This document shows, in pieces, positions 17,149 to 25,090 of a stretch of DNA of 32,512 nucleotides. The position numbers and the translations under genes are program-made. How positions within the stretch are numbered: position 1 is the stretch's first letter; every line of letters starts with the position of its first letter. Source of the stretch: an uncultured bacterium (GTDB taxonomy: Bacteria > Planctomycetota > Phycisphaerae > Phycisphaerales > SM1A02); contig CAIUGT010000042.1 in NCBI GenBank assembly GCA_903898755.1, positions 1 to 32,512 of the forward strand. Reading direction: 5' to 3'. The notes below the pieces were generated by a model that did no database searches, was not told the DNA's origin, and saw nothing but the letters and a program-made list of their open reading frames with translations.

Positions 17149-19197
17149 ATGTCAACAAGCGTGAAGCCATCAAACGTGACCGCCACGGCGGCCGCCATCG
17201 CAACCGCGACAACTCCTAGCGAGACCCGTCCATTGCGCGGTCCTAAAACTTCGCCCGATCCAGTGTGGACCACGGAAGATTCCGTTGACCTGTACAACGT
17301 GCGCGGCTGGGGCAAGGGCTTCTTCGATGTCAACACCAAGGGCAATGTTGTGGTTCTGCCAACTCGCACGCCCGGCGCCGAAATTGATTTGCTCAGCGTG
17401 GTCGAAGGTCTGCGCGAGCGCGGCCTCAAGACTCCAGTGTTGGTGCACTTCAGCGATCTTTTAGAAAAGCGCTTGAACGATATTCACCAAGCGTTCGCCA
17501 ACGCCATCAAAGAGCACAACTACAAGGGCGAATACATCGGCGTGTATCCCATCAAGGTGAATCAGCAACGACGTGTGGTTGAAGAAATTCGCCAATACGG
17601 AATGAAGCTTGGATTTGGCCTTGAAGTGGGCAGCAAGCCGGAACTTCTGGCTGTTCTTGGAATGACCAGCGACACGCCTGAGCGCTTGATTGTGTGCAAC
17701 GGTTTTAAAGAGGCGCGCTACATTGAGTTCATCACGTTGGCCGCCAAACTTGGCCGCACCATTATTCCTGTCATTGAAAATCTCACGGAACTCAAGTTGA
17801 TTGTTGAGTACGCGGAGCGTTACCAAATTCGTCCGCGCATTGGTGTGCGCGTCAATCTCAGCACGCCGGGCGCGGGTCGTTGGCGACATTCCAGCGGTGC
17901 CAAGGCCAAGTTTGGTTTAAGTTTCAGCGAAGTGCTTGAGGTGCTTGAATATCTGCGCGCCCGCGGCATGGAGGATTGCTTTGAGCTTTTGCATTGCCAC
18001 ATGGGCAGCCAAATTCATGAAGTTCGTCAAGTCAACGCTGGCGTGAACGAACTTGTGCGCACCTATGTGCAGCTTGCCAAGTTGGGCGCGGGCATGAAGT
18101 ACCTGGATGTCGGCGGCGGCATGGGCATTGATTACGACGGCAGCCAAACCAGTTTCGAGTTCAGCACCAATTACACGTTGCCTGAATATGCCGCCACTGT
18201 TGTCTACCGCGCCATGAGCGTGTGCGATGAAGAAGGCGTGCCGCATCCAACCATCGTCACTGAAAGCGGCCGCGCCATGGTTGCGCAGCAAAGCGTTTTG
18301 ATCTTCGACACCATCACCGCGGATCGACCTGATCGCACGCGCATTCCAAATGAGTTGCCAGCGCTCAAGCCAGGCGAGGATGAAATGCCGCGTCCCTTGC
18401 TTGAGTTGTTCGACACCTACAAGAACATCACCGAGCGCCGCTTGATTGAGCAATATCACGACGCCTGCGAGGCGCGCGACGAGTCCAGCCGTTTGTTCAG
18501 CCTGGGTTACATGAACTTGGAACACCGCGCCCTGTGCGACGCGATTTATTGGGCCACGTGCGCCAAGATTCGCGACAAGTGCCGCGAGTTCCATGAGACC
18601 CCCGAGGAGCTTGAGGATCTTGAGAGCTTGCTCAGCGACACCTACTTCGGCAATCTCAGCATCTTCCAAAGTCTGCCGGACATTTGGGCCATTCGCCAGC
18701 TCTTTCCAATTCTGCCAATTCACCGGTTGAACGAGAAGCCAACACGCAAGGCCACCATCGCCGACATCACGTGTGATTCAGACGGCCGCGTGGATCGCTT
18801 TGTGGATTCCCGCGACGTGAAAAAGTTTGTCGAGCTGCATGAGTTTGATGAGAACCAGCCGTATTACATTGGCGCGTTCTTGGTTGGCGCATATCAAGAG
18901 ACGCTGGGCGACCTTCACAATTTGTTCGGCGACACGCATGTGGCGCACGTGAAGTACGACGGCAGCGGCAATTGGTGGATCGATGAAATCATCGAAGGCG
19001 ACGCCGTGCGCGATGTGCTTTCATATGTGCATTACGATGTGAACACGCTTCTGGCGCAAGTTCGCCGCGAGTGCGAGAAGGCCGTGCGCCTGAAGCAAAT
19101 GACCGCCGCCGAAAGCCAATCGCTGGTTCGCATTTACGAAAGCGGCATCAACGGCTACACCTATTTGGAGCGGGATATTCCTTCAACCGAAGGCTGA
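17149..19197 (+). CDS. speA: Biosynthetic arginine decarboxylase (PLP-dependent)
   Basis: SpeA converts arginine to agmatine, the first step of one polyamine route. The family landmarks are clear: TEDSVDLYNVRGWGKGFFDV at the start of the conserved region, the pyridoxal-phosphate lysine K136 in YPIKVNQQRR, HCHMGSQIHEVRQV, the glycine loop GGGMGIDYDGS, ESGRAMVAQQ, and the C-terminal YESGINGYTYLE. From the ATG at 17149 the protein has 682 residues, close to E. coli SpeA (658). The frame is open further upstream to GTG codons at 16963 and 16969, with a TTG at 17017 that has AAGGAG ten bases before it. These would add 44-62 residues of Ala/Thr/Pro-rich sequence. The N-terminus is therefore uncertain, while the catalytic part is certain. 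Agmatine-processing genes are not in the window. A strong terminator follows. Confidence 0.95.
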   Translation: MSTSVKPSNVTATAAAIATATTPSETRPLRGPKTSPDPVWTTEDSVDLYNVRGWGKGFFDVNTKGNVVVLPTRTPGAEIDLLSVVEGLRERGLKTPVLVHFSDLLEKRLNDIHQAFANAIKEHNYKGEYIGVYPIKVNQQRRVVEEIRQYGMKLGFGLEVGSKPELLAVLGMTSDTPERLIVCNGFKEARYIEFITLAAKLGRTIIPVIENLTELKLIVEYAERYQIRPRIGVRVNLSTPGAGRWRHSSGAKAKFGLSFSEVLEVLEYLRARGMEDCFELLHCHMGSQIHEVRQVNAGVNELVRTYVQLAKLGAGMKYLDVGGGMGIDYDGSQTSFEFSTNYTLPEYAATVVYRAMSVCDEEGVPHPTIVTESGRAMVAQQSVLIFDTITADRPDRTRIPNELPALKPGEDEMPRPLLELFDTYKNITERRLIEQYHDACEARDESSRLFSLGYMNLEHRALCDAIYWATCAKIRDKCREFHETPEELEDLESLLSDTYFGNLSIFQSLPDIWAIRQLFPILPIHRLNEKPTRKATIADITCDSDGRVDRFVDSRDVKKFVELHEFDENQPYYIGAFLVGAYQETLGDLHNLFGDTHVAHVKYDGSGNWWIDEIIEGDAVRDVLSYVHYDVNTLLAQVRRECEKAVRLKQMTAAESQSLVRIYESGINGYTYLERDIPSTEG

Positions 19198-19223
19198 TCG
19201 CGGCGTTGTATCAATTGAAAAAT

Positions 19224-19254
19224 AAAACCGCCCGCTCTGAAAGCGGGCGGTTTT
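19224..19254. terminator. Bidirectional intrinsic terminator between speA and the HdeD-family gene
   Basis: A perfect 13-bp stem (AAAACCGCCCGCT with AGCGGGCGGTTTT) closes on the five-base loop CTGAA. It has a T-run on the plus-strand side and A-residues before it that give a T-run on the minus strand. It lies between two convergent genes and should serve both. Confidence 0.92.
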
Positions 19255-19283
19255 TATTTCTACTTCAGTTTGCGGCGCGGGCT

Positions 19284-19838
19284 TCAACCAAGCAAGTGCT
19301 TCATGCGCATTCCGGCTCGCACCAAATGAAATCCGGTGAAGATCAGTTGCACGCCAAAGAAAATGGCGAACACAAAGATGGCAATGCCAGGCGAGAACAA
19401 CATCACTGCGCCAGCGCCTAGGGTGAGAATGCCGTTGAGAAGCAGCAGCGCCCAGTGCATTTTTCCAGACAAGCCCAGCGCGGCCACCACTTGGAAAATG
19501 CCGGTGACCAATGTGAACGCGCCCAGCACTTCAGTCAACGCCATCAAGCCTTGAGCGGGGGTGAACCACAACACGGCTCCAATCATGATGGACAAGAATG
19601 GCCCAAGAAAAACCAGCAAGCTGTGCTGCGCGTTGCCCATGGATTTCAGCGCGGCGAACAATCCCACCGAGCCAACGGCCACCAAGCACAATCCAAACGC
19701 GGCGGCAAACGTGAACACCGCCATGAAGGGCACGGCCACCAGCGCAAGTCCGGCCAGTACCAGAAGCGCTCCGTTGATCGTCACTAAGCCCCAGTGGGAA
19801 TGTTGTCGGGTTGTTGCGCTTACGGTCATTGTGTTCAT
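19284..19838 (-). CDS. HdeD/DUF308 family membrane protein
   Basis: This 184-residue protein consists of six closely spaced membrane segments in three similar hairpins, the pattern of the HdeD/DUF308 family. Typical stretches are WGLVTINGALLVLAGLALV, then FLGPFLSIMIGAVLWFTP and MHWALLLLNGILTLGAGAVM. E. coli HdeD is linked with acid resistance, but most family members have no known role. The ATG at 19838 is preceded by AAGG six bases upstream (19845-19848 on the minus strand). A second in-frame ATG at 19829 is less well placed. The gene stands alone, convergent with speA and divergent from the gene at 19990. Confidence 0.85.
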   Translation of the reverse strand: MNTMTVSATTRQHSHWGLVTINGALLVLAGLALVAVPFMAVFTFAAAFGLCLVAVGSVGLFAALKSMGNAQHSLLVFLGPFLSIMIGAVLWFTPAQGLMALTEVLGAFTLVTGIFQVVAALGLSGKMHWALLLLNGILTLGAGAVMLFSPGIAIFVFAIFFGVQLIFTGFHLVRAGMRMKHLLG

Positions 19839-19973
19839 TGTGTTCCTTGATTGAAATTGCTGTGTTGAAATGGATTGCGATTGCGAAAGTGAGCACCCTC
19901 AATCTACCTCTTGCGCATATTCCGTGCCGTAAGAAAATGCAATGAAACATGGGTGGAAAGGAAGCCCATTGCC

Positions 19974-19982
19974 TGATAGCGT
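19974..19982 (+). promoter_or_regulatory. Putative extended -10 (TGATAGCGT) of the gene at 19990
   Basis: The TGnTAnnnT pattern ends seven bases before the ATG at 19990, where no Shine-Dalgarno is seen. This is consistent with a leaderless transcript. Confidence 0.35.
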
Positions 19983-19989
19983 TGGCGCC

Positions 19990-20517
19990 ATGAACGATAT
20001 TCACAACGACACCAATCTTGCGTCGCGGCTTGACCGCGTTGAACGATCGCTTTCTCGAGTGCGCGGCACAAATCTTGTGCTCATCGCCGCGCTTGCCGCG
20101 CTGGTGGTGGGCGGCGCCAACTCTCCGCAAGACACAATGAGCGTGCGCCGTTTGGCCGTGGTTGATTCCAACGGCAAGGAGCGACTTGTGCTTGATGGTG
20201 AGGACGCCAACAAAGCGGCAGGTTTGGCTTGGTACGACGAAGAAGGTTTCGCGCGACTTTCCGCCAAGACGTATGCGACTGGCCAATCCAGTTTCCAATG
20301 TTTGGACACCAAGGGTCAAAGCCGCATCGCCATGACAACGCAAACTAGTGGCGAGAGCAGCATTCAATGGCGCGATGTGAACAACAAGCTGCGCATTGGC
20401 GCTTCCACCAAATCCAACGGCGACGCGCTGATGATTTGGCTTGCACCCAACGGCAAGAACCAAATTAAAATTTTCACCGATGAGAACGGCGTGGCCAAAT
20501 TCACTTCGGGCGGTTGA
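19990..20517 (+). CDS. Small membrane-anchored protein with beta-repeat ectodomain
   Basis: This 175-residue protein is of unknown function. It begins with a short charged, helical stretch (SRLDRVERSLSRVRG), then one hydrophobic segment (TNLVLIAALAALVVGG), and ends in an outward-facing domain of about 120 residues. That domain is made of short similar units of the type VDSNGKERLVLDG, LDTKGQSRIAMT, WRDVNNKLRIGAS and LAPNGKNQIKIF, which suggests a beta-solenoid or beta-sheet repeat. Repeats of the form D-x-x-G-x-x-R occur in many uncharacterised planctomycete proteins, as far as I can recall. The ATG at 19990 was chosen because it directly precedes the coherent helical start; the frame is open upstream to 19942. 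A terminator follows the stop codon. Confidence 0.72.
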   Translation: MNDIHNDTNLASRLDRVERSLSRVRGTNLVLIAALAALVVGGANSPQDTMSVRRLAVVDSNGKERLVLDGEDANKAAGLAWYDEEGFARLSAKTYATGQSSFQCLDTKGQSRIAMTTQTSGESSIQWRDVNNKLRIGASTKSNGDALMIWLAPNGKNQIKIFTDENGVAKFTSGG

Positions 20518-20544
20518 TTCACGCTTGGAATTCGAAATAGGTTC

Positions 20545-20575
20545 AACGCCCGCGTGATAAACGCGGGCGTTTTCA
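20545..20575 (+). terminator. Intrinsic terminator after the gene at 19990
   Basis: An 11-bp perfect stem (AACGCCCGCGT with ACGCGGGCGTT) has the loop GATAA and is followed by a short T-run (TTTTC). It begins 27 bases after the stop codon. The minus-strand side lacks a T-run, so it mainly serves the plus-strand gene. Confidence 0.8.
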
Positions 20576-20629
20576 TTTGCAATTTGCCGCAAGCATTGAC
20601 CGCATTCATGCGCGCCCAAAACGTATTTG

Positions 20630-21952
20630 TTATTTCTTTTTCAGCAACAAGAACTGGTCAATCAAATCGCTTGCGGCTTCATTCACCGCGGCCTCCGCAA
20701 TCTTGCCGCCTTGGTTGGTGGCCACCAGCACGCCAAAATCTTTCTGCGGCGAAAGCCAAGCCACGCAATAATTCAGCGTGTTTGTGCCAGCATGGTGCAG
20801 CGTTCGACCGCCTGCCCATTCACGATTGGGCCGCATCCAACCACAGGCGTACCCAAATTGGTCCTCACCCACTTCGCCAGCAAGCGTGTGCAAATGTTCC
20901 AACGTTTCTGGTTTCAGCAGCGGTGGAGTTGGTTGATGTCCCAAATGCACCAGGCAAAATTTCGCCCAGTCGGTCACGTTCATGTGAATGCGACCCGCGG
21001 GCGTGATGGCCGCGGGATTGTCAAGAAAATTTGGCAGACCCGTTTCCACATGCGGATACGGCGCGGTTAATTCCTTTTCGCTGCCAGCGCTTCCAAAGCC
21101 GGCGCTGGTGAGTCCCAGCGGAAGAAAAACTTTTTGCTCCATGAGTTTTTCATAGGTGGTGTTGGTGATGGTTTCCGCAATGAACCCAAGAATGGCGTAG
21201 CCCGCGTTGGAGTACAAATATTTTCCCGCTGGAAATCGCGGCGGATTGGACAGAATGGATTCCACATAGATCAAGCGCTGTTGCTCAGGCGTGCCCTTGG
21301 CACGTTGCGCCGCACTCCAAACCTCGCTTGGTCCATTTGGCCACGCGCCTGAGCGATGATGCAGCAACTGATCAATGGTCACGGGCGCGTAATCCGGATT
21401 AATGCCGTTGATTTCCCGGCCAATCAAATCGCCAATAGTGCTGTCCCACTTTAATTTTCCCTCGTCCACCAAAATGCCAATCAATGTGGCGGTGAGCGCC
21501 TTGGTGCAACTGCCCAAATGAAACGGGTCGTCGCGTAGCACGGGATCGGGCATTCCTTTTTTGCGCACGCCGGCCGCGCCCGCGCCCAGAATTTTTCCAT
21601 TCACAATCACCGCCGCGGCCATGCCGGGCATGTCTTTGGATTTCACGACGCTTTGTAAAACTTGTGCGATCGCCGCTTCAACCGCCGCGGGATTGGCGGC
21701 ATCAACAGCCGCCGCGTTGGTGGTGGGCGTGGTGGTCGCAGGCGATTGCGTCTTGGTTGTCGCGGAAGGTGCGGGCGAATTTTGCGCGGGCTTTTCGGCG
21801 GCGCCAGCCATTGGAGTTCTATTTGCGGGGCTGGCGTTTTGCGCCACGGCAAAAGTAATGGCGGCGGCTCCAATAATCACGGCCACCAAAAGAATCACAA
21901 CGTGTCGTGCGGAATTGGAAGCGATTGGTTTCTGGTGTGGTGCGTTTTTCAT
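20630..21952 (-). CDS. Serine hydrolase, beta-lactamase/penicillin-binding-protein-like fold
   Basis: This 440-residue exported or membrane-anchored enzyme has an N-terminal hydrophobic segment (HVVILLVAVIIGAAAITFAV, 17-36) and a low-complexity linker rich in Ala, Pro and Thr (about 40-85). A class C beta-lactamase-like domain follows. The three active-site motifs are present: S148-x-x-K151 in GSCTK, Y247-S-N249 in YSNAGYA and H387-A-G in HHAGTN. Many such proteins are esterases or D-aminopeptidases rather than true beta-lactamases, and the HAG triad fits that broader group. Nothing here proves antibiotic hydrolysis. The ATG at 21952 has no clear Shine-Dalgarno. The stop codon is 54 bp from the terminator of the convergent gene. 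Confidence 0.87.
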   Translation of the reverse strand: MKNAPHQKPIASNSARHVVILLVAVIIGAAAITFAVAQNASPANRTPMAGAAEKPAQNSPAPSATTKTQSPATTTPTTNAAAVDAANPAAVEAAIAQVLQSVVKSKDMPGMAAAVIVNGKILGAGAAGVRKKGMPDPVLRDDPFHLGSCTKALTATLIGILVDEGKLKWDSTIGDLIGREINGINPDYAPVTIDQLLHHRSGAWPNGPSEVWSAAQRAKGTPEQQRLIYVESILSNPPRFPAGKYLYSNAGYAILGFIAETITNTTYEKLMEQKVFLPLGLTSAGFGSAGSEKELTAPYPHVETGLPNFLDNPAAITPAGRIHMNVTDWAKFCLVHLGHQPTPPLLKPETLEHLHTLAGEVGEDQFGYACGWMRPNREWAGGRTLHHAGTNTLNYCVAWLSPQKDFGVLVATNQGGKIAEAAVNEAASDLIDQFLLLKKK

Positions 21953-22046
21953 GGTGGTTGCTTGCTATGAATACTGTACAGAAAGAGTTCGCGGGAATTT
22001 TATTTCACTCAGTGCCACAATGAATTTGAGCGAGTGCAGTGATTGA

Positions 22047-22085
22047 GCGCATTGATTCAGCGCATTCAATCCGCGCATTGAATCC
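22047..22085. repeat. 13-bp tandem repeat, three copies plus a degenerate fourth
   Basis: Three head-to-tail 13-mers (GCGCATTGATTCA, GCGCATTCAATCC, GCGCATTGAATCC) occupy 22047-22085, preceded by a degenerate unit at 22034-22046. Units 2 and 3 can pair through ATTCAAT and ATTGAAT (22064-22070 with 22077-22083). It lies 10 bases past the stop of the SGNH hydrolase gene and upstream of the serine hydrolase, in a 143-bp gap. Confidence 0.7.
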
Positions 22086-22095
22086 GCTACTTCAA

Positions 22096-23292
22096 TCATG
22101 GATGCGGGGTGGTGGGCGCGGGTTGCGGATGGTTGGCTGCCAAAGAACAATCCAATTCTGGCTTGATAGCCGCCGCCCACATGGCGTATCCCTTCTGCGA
22201 AAAATGCAGCAGGTCAGGCAAATTTGCGCGATCAAGCGCGCCATCGGCGCCCAGAAATTGATTGCCCACGCGCACAAATCGCGCGTGACCTGGCCACTCG
22301 CCTTGCGCAAGTTCCGCGTTGATCTGCGCAATCTTGGCGCGCGCGGAATCCATCGGATCCCCGCGTGGCGGAATATCCAGAACCAAAATCTCGGCGTTGG
22401 GGCATTGTTGATTCAACAACGCCGTGATGGCGCGAATGCCCGCCACAATGTCATCGGCGCTGTCATCATAAATATTGTTGGTGCCAATCATCAGCACAAT
22501 CACTTTGGGATTCACCGACATCAGTGGCGCTTGCTGAAGCCGCCACAACACATGTTGCGTGCGATCGCCGCCCACGCCCAAGTTGGCCGCACTGCGCAAA
22601 CCAACCAGCGATTGCAATTGATCGGGCGCGCCTTCCCAACCTTCCGTGATGGAGTCGCCAATCAACACCACTTGCGCGTGGCTGGTGTTGGCGCGCTCAA
22701 GCACAAGATTTTGCCGCGCAAACGCTCCGGACTCGCGTGAGACTGGCGTGGTGGTTGCGGGCTGAACTGGTTCTGGGGCAATCACGGGTACAGCCTCCGG
22801 TTGTTGTGCAGATTGTTCTACCACCACGGCGGCAGGTGCTTGCGCATTCTCAGCTACGGGTTCAGATTGTTGCACAGATTGCTCCGCCACAACAGCGGCA
22901 GGTGCTTGTGCATTCTCAGGTGCAGCTTCAGATTGCTGCGCAGGCTGCTCGACCACCACCACGGCGGCTGGTTCCGCAGATGGTGCCGCACTAGCCGCAG
23001 CGGGTTGCTCAACTACTTGCGCAATTGGCGCGGATGCTTTTGGCGCAGGCGCCTCTGTAAGTTGCGTTGTCATTGGTTTAGATTTTTGTATCGGGGTTGC
23101 AGGCAAAACCCGCTTATCGCGCATAGCCATGGAGGACTCCGTGGAACTTGCGCTTTCAGATTTCGCAGCCTGTGGCGGTGGCGAGTAAGGGGTTGCGCAT
23201 CCCGCGCCGCTTGCCATGACGAACACGCTTGCGCTTGCAACCGCGCAGGCTTTCATAAAGCAAATAATTCGCAATGTTGAAATGGTTTTCAT
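22096..23292 (-). CDS. SGNH/GDSL-family hydrolase with repetitive linker
   Basis: This 398-residue exported protein has a catalytic domain like the platelet-activating-factor acetylhydrolase group of SGNH hydrolases. All four blocks are visible: S214 in GDSITEGW, the glycine in GVGGDRT (about 241), N272 in GTNN, and D360 and H363 in LPDLLHF. The substrate is probably an ester or acetylated sugar, not readable here. The N-terminus is a signal sequence ending in GAGC (C32), so it may be a lipoprotein, although the lipobox is imperfect. Residues 40-195 are a low-complexity Ala/Glu/Gln/Pro linker with three 22-23-residue repeats. The ATG at 23292 was chosen for the signal peptide; an ATG at 23256 is also possible, and the frame is open to 23337. 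Confidence 0.85.
   Translation of the reverse strand: MKTISTLRIICFMKACAVASASVFVMASGAGCATPYSPPPQAAKSESASSTESSMAMRDKRVLPATPIQKSKPMTTQLTEAPAPKASAPIAQVVEQPAAASAAPSAEPAAVVVVEQPAQQSEAAPENAQAPAAVVAEQSVQQSEPVAENAQAPAAVVVEQSAQQPEAVPVIAPEPVQPATTTPVSRESGAFARQNLVLERANTSHAQVVLIGDSITEGWEGAPDQLQSLVGLRSAANLGVGGDRTQHVLWRLQQAPLMSVNPKVIVLMIGTNNIYDDSADDIVAGIRAITALLNQQCPNAEILVLDIPPRGDPMDSARAKIAQINAELAQGEWPGHARFVRVGNQFLGADGALDRANLPDLLHFSQKGYAMWAAAIKPELDCSLAANHPQPAPTTPHP
22768..22968 (-). repeat. Three tandem 66-69-bp coding repeats in the SGNH hydrolase linker
   Basis: Units at 22900-22968, 22834-22899 and 22768-22833 each code for a 22-23-residue block of the form AAVVxEQxxQQxExxxENAQAP. The first two end identically in ENAQAP and the third has diverged to IAPEP. 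They form a flexible spacer between the membrane end and the catalytic domain, and such DNA can change copy number. Confidence 0.8.
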
Positions 23293-23360
23293 AATGGGCC
23301 ATCCGTATCGTTGGTGCGATGCATGCAAGAGTGTCATTCACCATTGCGTATCAGTTTAGA

Positions 23361-24158
23361 TTAGTGCCTGTGGTGCTGCCGCTCAATCACCAGCGAGGCG
23401 TTTAAATAATTCTGCGCCGCATCGCCACGCTGATACGTTGAAGGCTCAAATCGACATTTCCAAACACCCATATTGTCCGCGTTGGAGTTGGTTGCATGTT
23501 GGCCGCGCGCATTCTGCGCTTCTATGCGCGCCATAATCTCATCTATAAATGGATGGCGCCGCGCAGGATTGGTGCGAGTGGTGGTGGGGTACAGATGCAA
23601 TGAACCGCGGGTCACGCGCATTAAATCAATCACCGCCGCCATGTGCCACTGCAATGTGAAAGGAGAATTTGTAAGAATGCCACCCGACGCAGGATCGCTG
23701 TAGGTAAAAAGTAAATGCGCGCTGAATGCGTGGTCAAATGTTTGATCATCCAGCGGAAGATGCGGCAGACTTGCGTTGATGTAACGACCAGCGCGCAAGC
23801 CAGATTCATAGTCGGCCAAGAAGCCGTTCAGCGCAGCACGCTTGTTGTCCGCGTACGCCTGCAAATCCAAATCGCTGTAGGCGCCTTCATACGTTGCCAT
23901 GGTCTTCACGGTGTAGGCAATGTCATCATGGCTGCGTTTGCGCAATTCATGTGCGTCGTGTGCATACAAAGGATCAACGCCAACCGCGTCCACGCCGGCG
24001 GTAAATGCCTCGGCCACAAAAGAACTTGGTCCAGACGGGCAATCAAGAACGCGCTTGCCTTTGAGTGAATCAAGTGTTACGCCAAACATGGCTTGGTAAT
24101 CCGCGGCAGGCCGGCCAAAGAATTGCATGCGATCCAGAATCAGCGTGGGCTTGGTCAC
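23361..24158 (-). CDS. Class I SAM-dependent methyltransferase-like protein
   Basis: This 265-residue soluble protein has a Rossmann-type methyltransferase start. Motif I is VLDCPSGPSSFVAEA (37-51), followed by the acidic strand end VGVDPLYAHD and, later, a motif IV-like segment LDDQTFDHAFSAHLLFTY. Motif I replaces the usual DxGxGxG with DCPSGPSS, a variant I associate with a small bacterial methyltransferase family. Catalytic competence is therefore likely but not shown. The C-terminal 60 residues contain a basic stretch (TTTRTNPARRHPFIDEI). No substrate is evident. The start is a GTG six bases after a -10-like CACAAT. A terminator separates it from the PEP-CTERM gene upstream, so it has its own promoter. 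Confidence 0.75.
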   Translation of the reverse strand: MTKPTLILDRMQFFGRPAADYQAMFGVTLDSLKGKRVLDCPSGPSSFVAEAFTAGVDAVGVDPLYAHDAHELRKRSHDDIAYTVKTMATYEGAYSDLDLQAYADNKRAALNGFLADYESGLRAGRYINASLPHLPLDDQTFDHAFSAHLLFTYSDPASGGILTNSPFTLQWHMAAVIDLMRVTRGSLHLYPTTTRTNPARRHPFIDEIMARIEAQNARGQHATNSNADNMGVWKCRFEPSTYQRGDAAQNYLNASLVIERQHHRH

Positions 24159-24164
24159 GACGCC

Positions 24165-24170
24165 ATTGTG
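24165..24170 (-). promoter_or_regulatory. Putative -10 element (CACAAT) of the methyltransferase-like gene
   Basis: On the minus strand CACAAT is followed by six bases and then the GTG at 24158. No Shine-Dalgarno is visible, again the leaderless pattern. The first base departs from consensus. Confidence 0.3.
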
Positions 24171-24229
24171 ACCAATTCTGCGTTGTGTGTACGCATGCAG
24201 TGGCGAGTTTTGCAGTACAAATTTATAAA

Positions 24230-24262
24230 TAAAAAGCCCCCAAGGTTTGAAGCTTAGGGGCT
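24230..24262 (-). terminator. Intrinsic terminator of the PEP-CTERM gene
   Basis: Read on the minus strand, AGCCCC pairs with GGGGCT, extended by a U-G pair and AAG/CTT around an eight-base loop, and is followed by TTTTTATTTAT. It lies 74 bp after the stop codon of the gene at 24336-25049. Confidence 0.85.
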
Positions 24263-24335
24263 GGGAATTTACCGCCGCGTGCGTTTTACACGGCGATGTA
24301 AGCGATTTTTATTTCAAGTGAAGTGACGAAGTGAA

Positions 24336-25049
24336 TTAGTTGCGTCGACGGCGAGTGGCCACAAGACCAGCAAGACCGATCAATGCTACCGCACCAGGGG
24401 CGGGAACCGTCATCTGGAAGTTGGTAGCGGTCCACGTCTGCCCGGCGCCCGAGTCGCCCACGGAATTCATCATGACGCCCATATTCGTCACCTGATTCCA
24501 ATTGATGCCATAGTCAGTAAACTGACTCTTTCTGAACTCAAAGGACAAACTCGAAGCGCTCAGTTGTGCCTCCGTGAGAGGCAGGATTTTTACCGCTAAA
24601 CCAGAAACGGTGCCATCAACGAAGTAAACTTCAACGTAACTACCCGTACTCCGAGTGGTGCCGGCGAATGCCACATCCATCGTGACCTTGTCGAAGTTGA
24701 TCGCAACAGCGGACCCATTCGCATTCGTGTAAAGCAGATCGACGTAGGAGCCGTCGCTGTTCGGGCCACTGGTGAAGGAGCCCACCCACGAGCCCGCGCC
24801 GATCTGGCTGCGGGCGGTAGTCGGGCTAGCATCGTAGCCCTTCGTCGCTGTGTTTTGCCGAGTGTTGAATAGACCGCCGAGCCACGAACCGCTTTGTGAC
24901 CCCTTGGTAAAAAGAGGGCTCTGACTTGACGTAGCGGTCACGTCCGAAGCTTGCGTGAACGGATCCACGATCTCAGCATTCGCCGAACTCGCCAAAGCCG
25001 CAGCCGCAACAACACCAACCATTGAAGAAATGAAAGTTTGAGTACGCAT
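24336..25049 (-). CDS. PEP-CTERM sorted surface/exported protein
   Basis: This 237-residue protein has an N-terminal signal peptide (MRTQTFISSMVGVVAAAALA, cleaved near ANA) and a C-terminal sorting tail of the PEP-CTERM class. The tail is the motif VPAPG, a hydrophobic stretch (AVALIGLAGLVA) and a basic end TRRRRN. Such proteins are recognised by an exosortase, cut near the motif, and placed on or outside the cell envelope. No exosortase gene is in this window. The mature domain is rich in Ser, Thr, Gly and Asn (GSQSGSWLGGLFNTRQN, TNANGSAVAINFDK) and appears mostly beta; its function is unknown. The ATG has AAGGA eight bases upstream. A long structured leader precedes the gene and a good terminator follows it, so it is a single-gene unit. 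Confidence 0.88.
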   Translation of the reverse strand: MRTQTFISSMVGVVAAAALASSANAEIVDPFTQASDVTATSSQSPLFTKGSQSGSWLGGLFNTRQNTATKGYDASPTTARSQIGAGSWVGSFTSGPNSDGSYVDLLYTNANGSAVAINFDKVTMDVAFAGTTRSTGSYVEVYFVDGTVSGLAVKILPLTEAQLSASSLSFEFRKSQFTDYGINWNQVTNMGVMMNSVGDSGAGQTWTATNFQMTVPAPGAVALIGLAGLVATRRRRN

Positions 25050-25057
25050 AACAAAAA

Positions 25058-25062
25058 TCCTT
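25058..25062 (-). promoter_or_regulatory. Shine-Dalgarno (AAGGA) of the PEP-CTERM gene
   Basis: On the minus strand AAGGA is eight bases before the ATG at 25049, which fixes the start. Confidence 0.65.
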
Positions 25063-25090
25063 GAGTCGTAAGACTTAAATAATCACCAAA

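Noticed and set aside
20630-21952. Antibiotic-resistance beta-lactamase
   Set aside because: The motifs fit the broad serine-hydrolase family, and the context and long linker give no reason to infer resistance.
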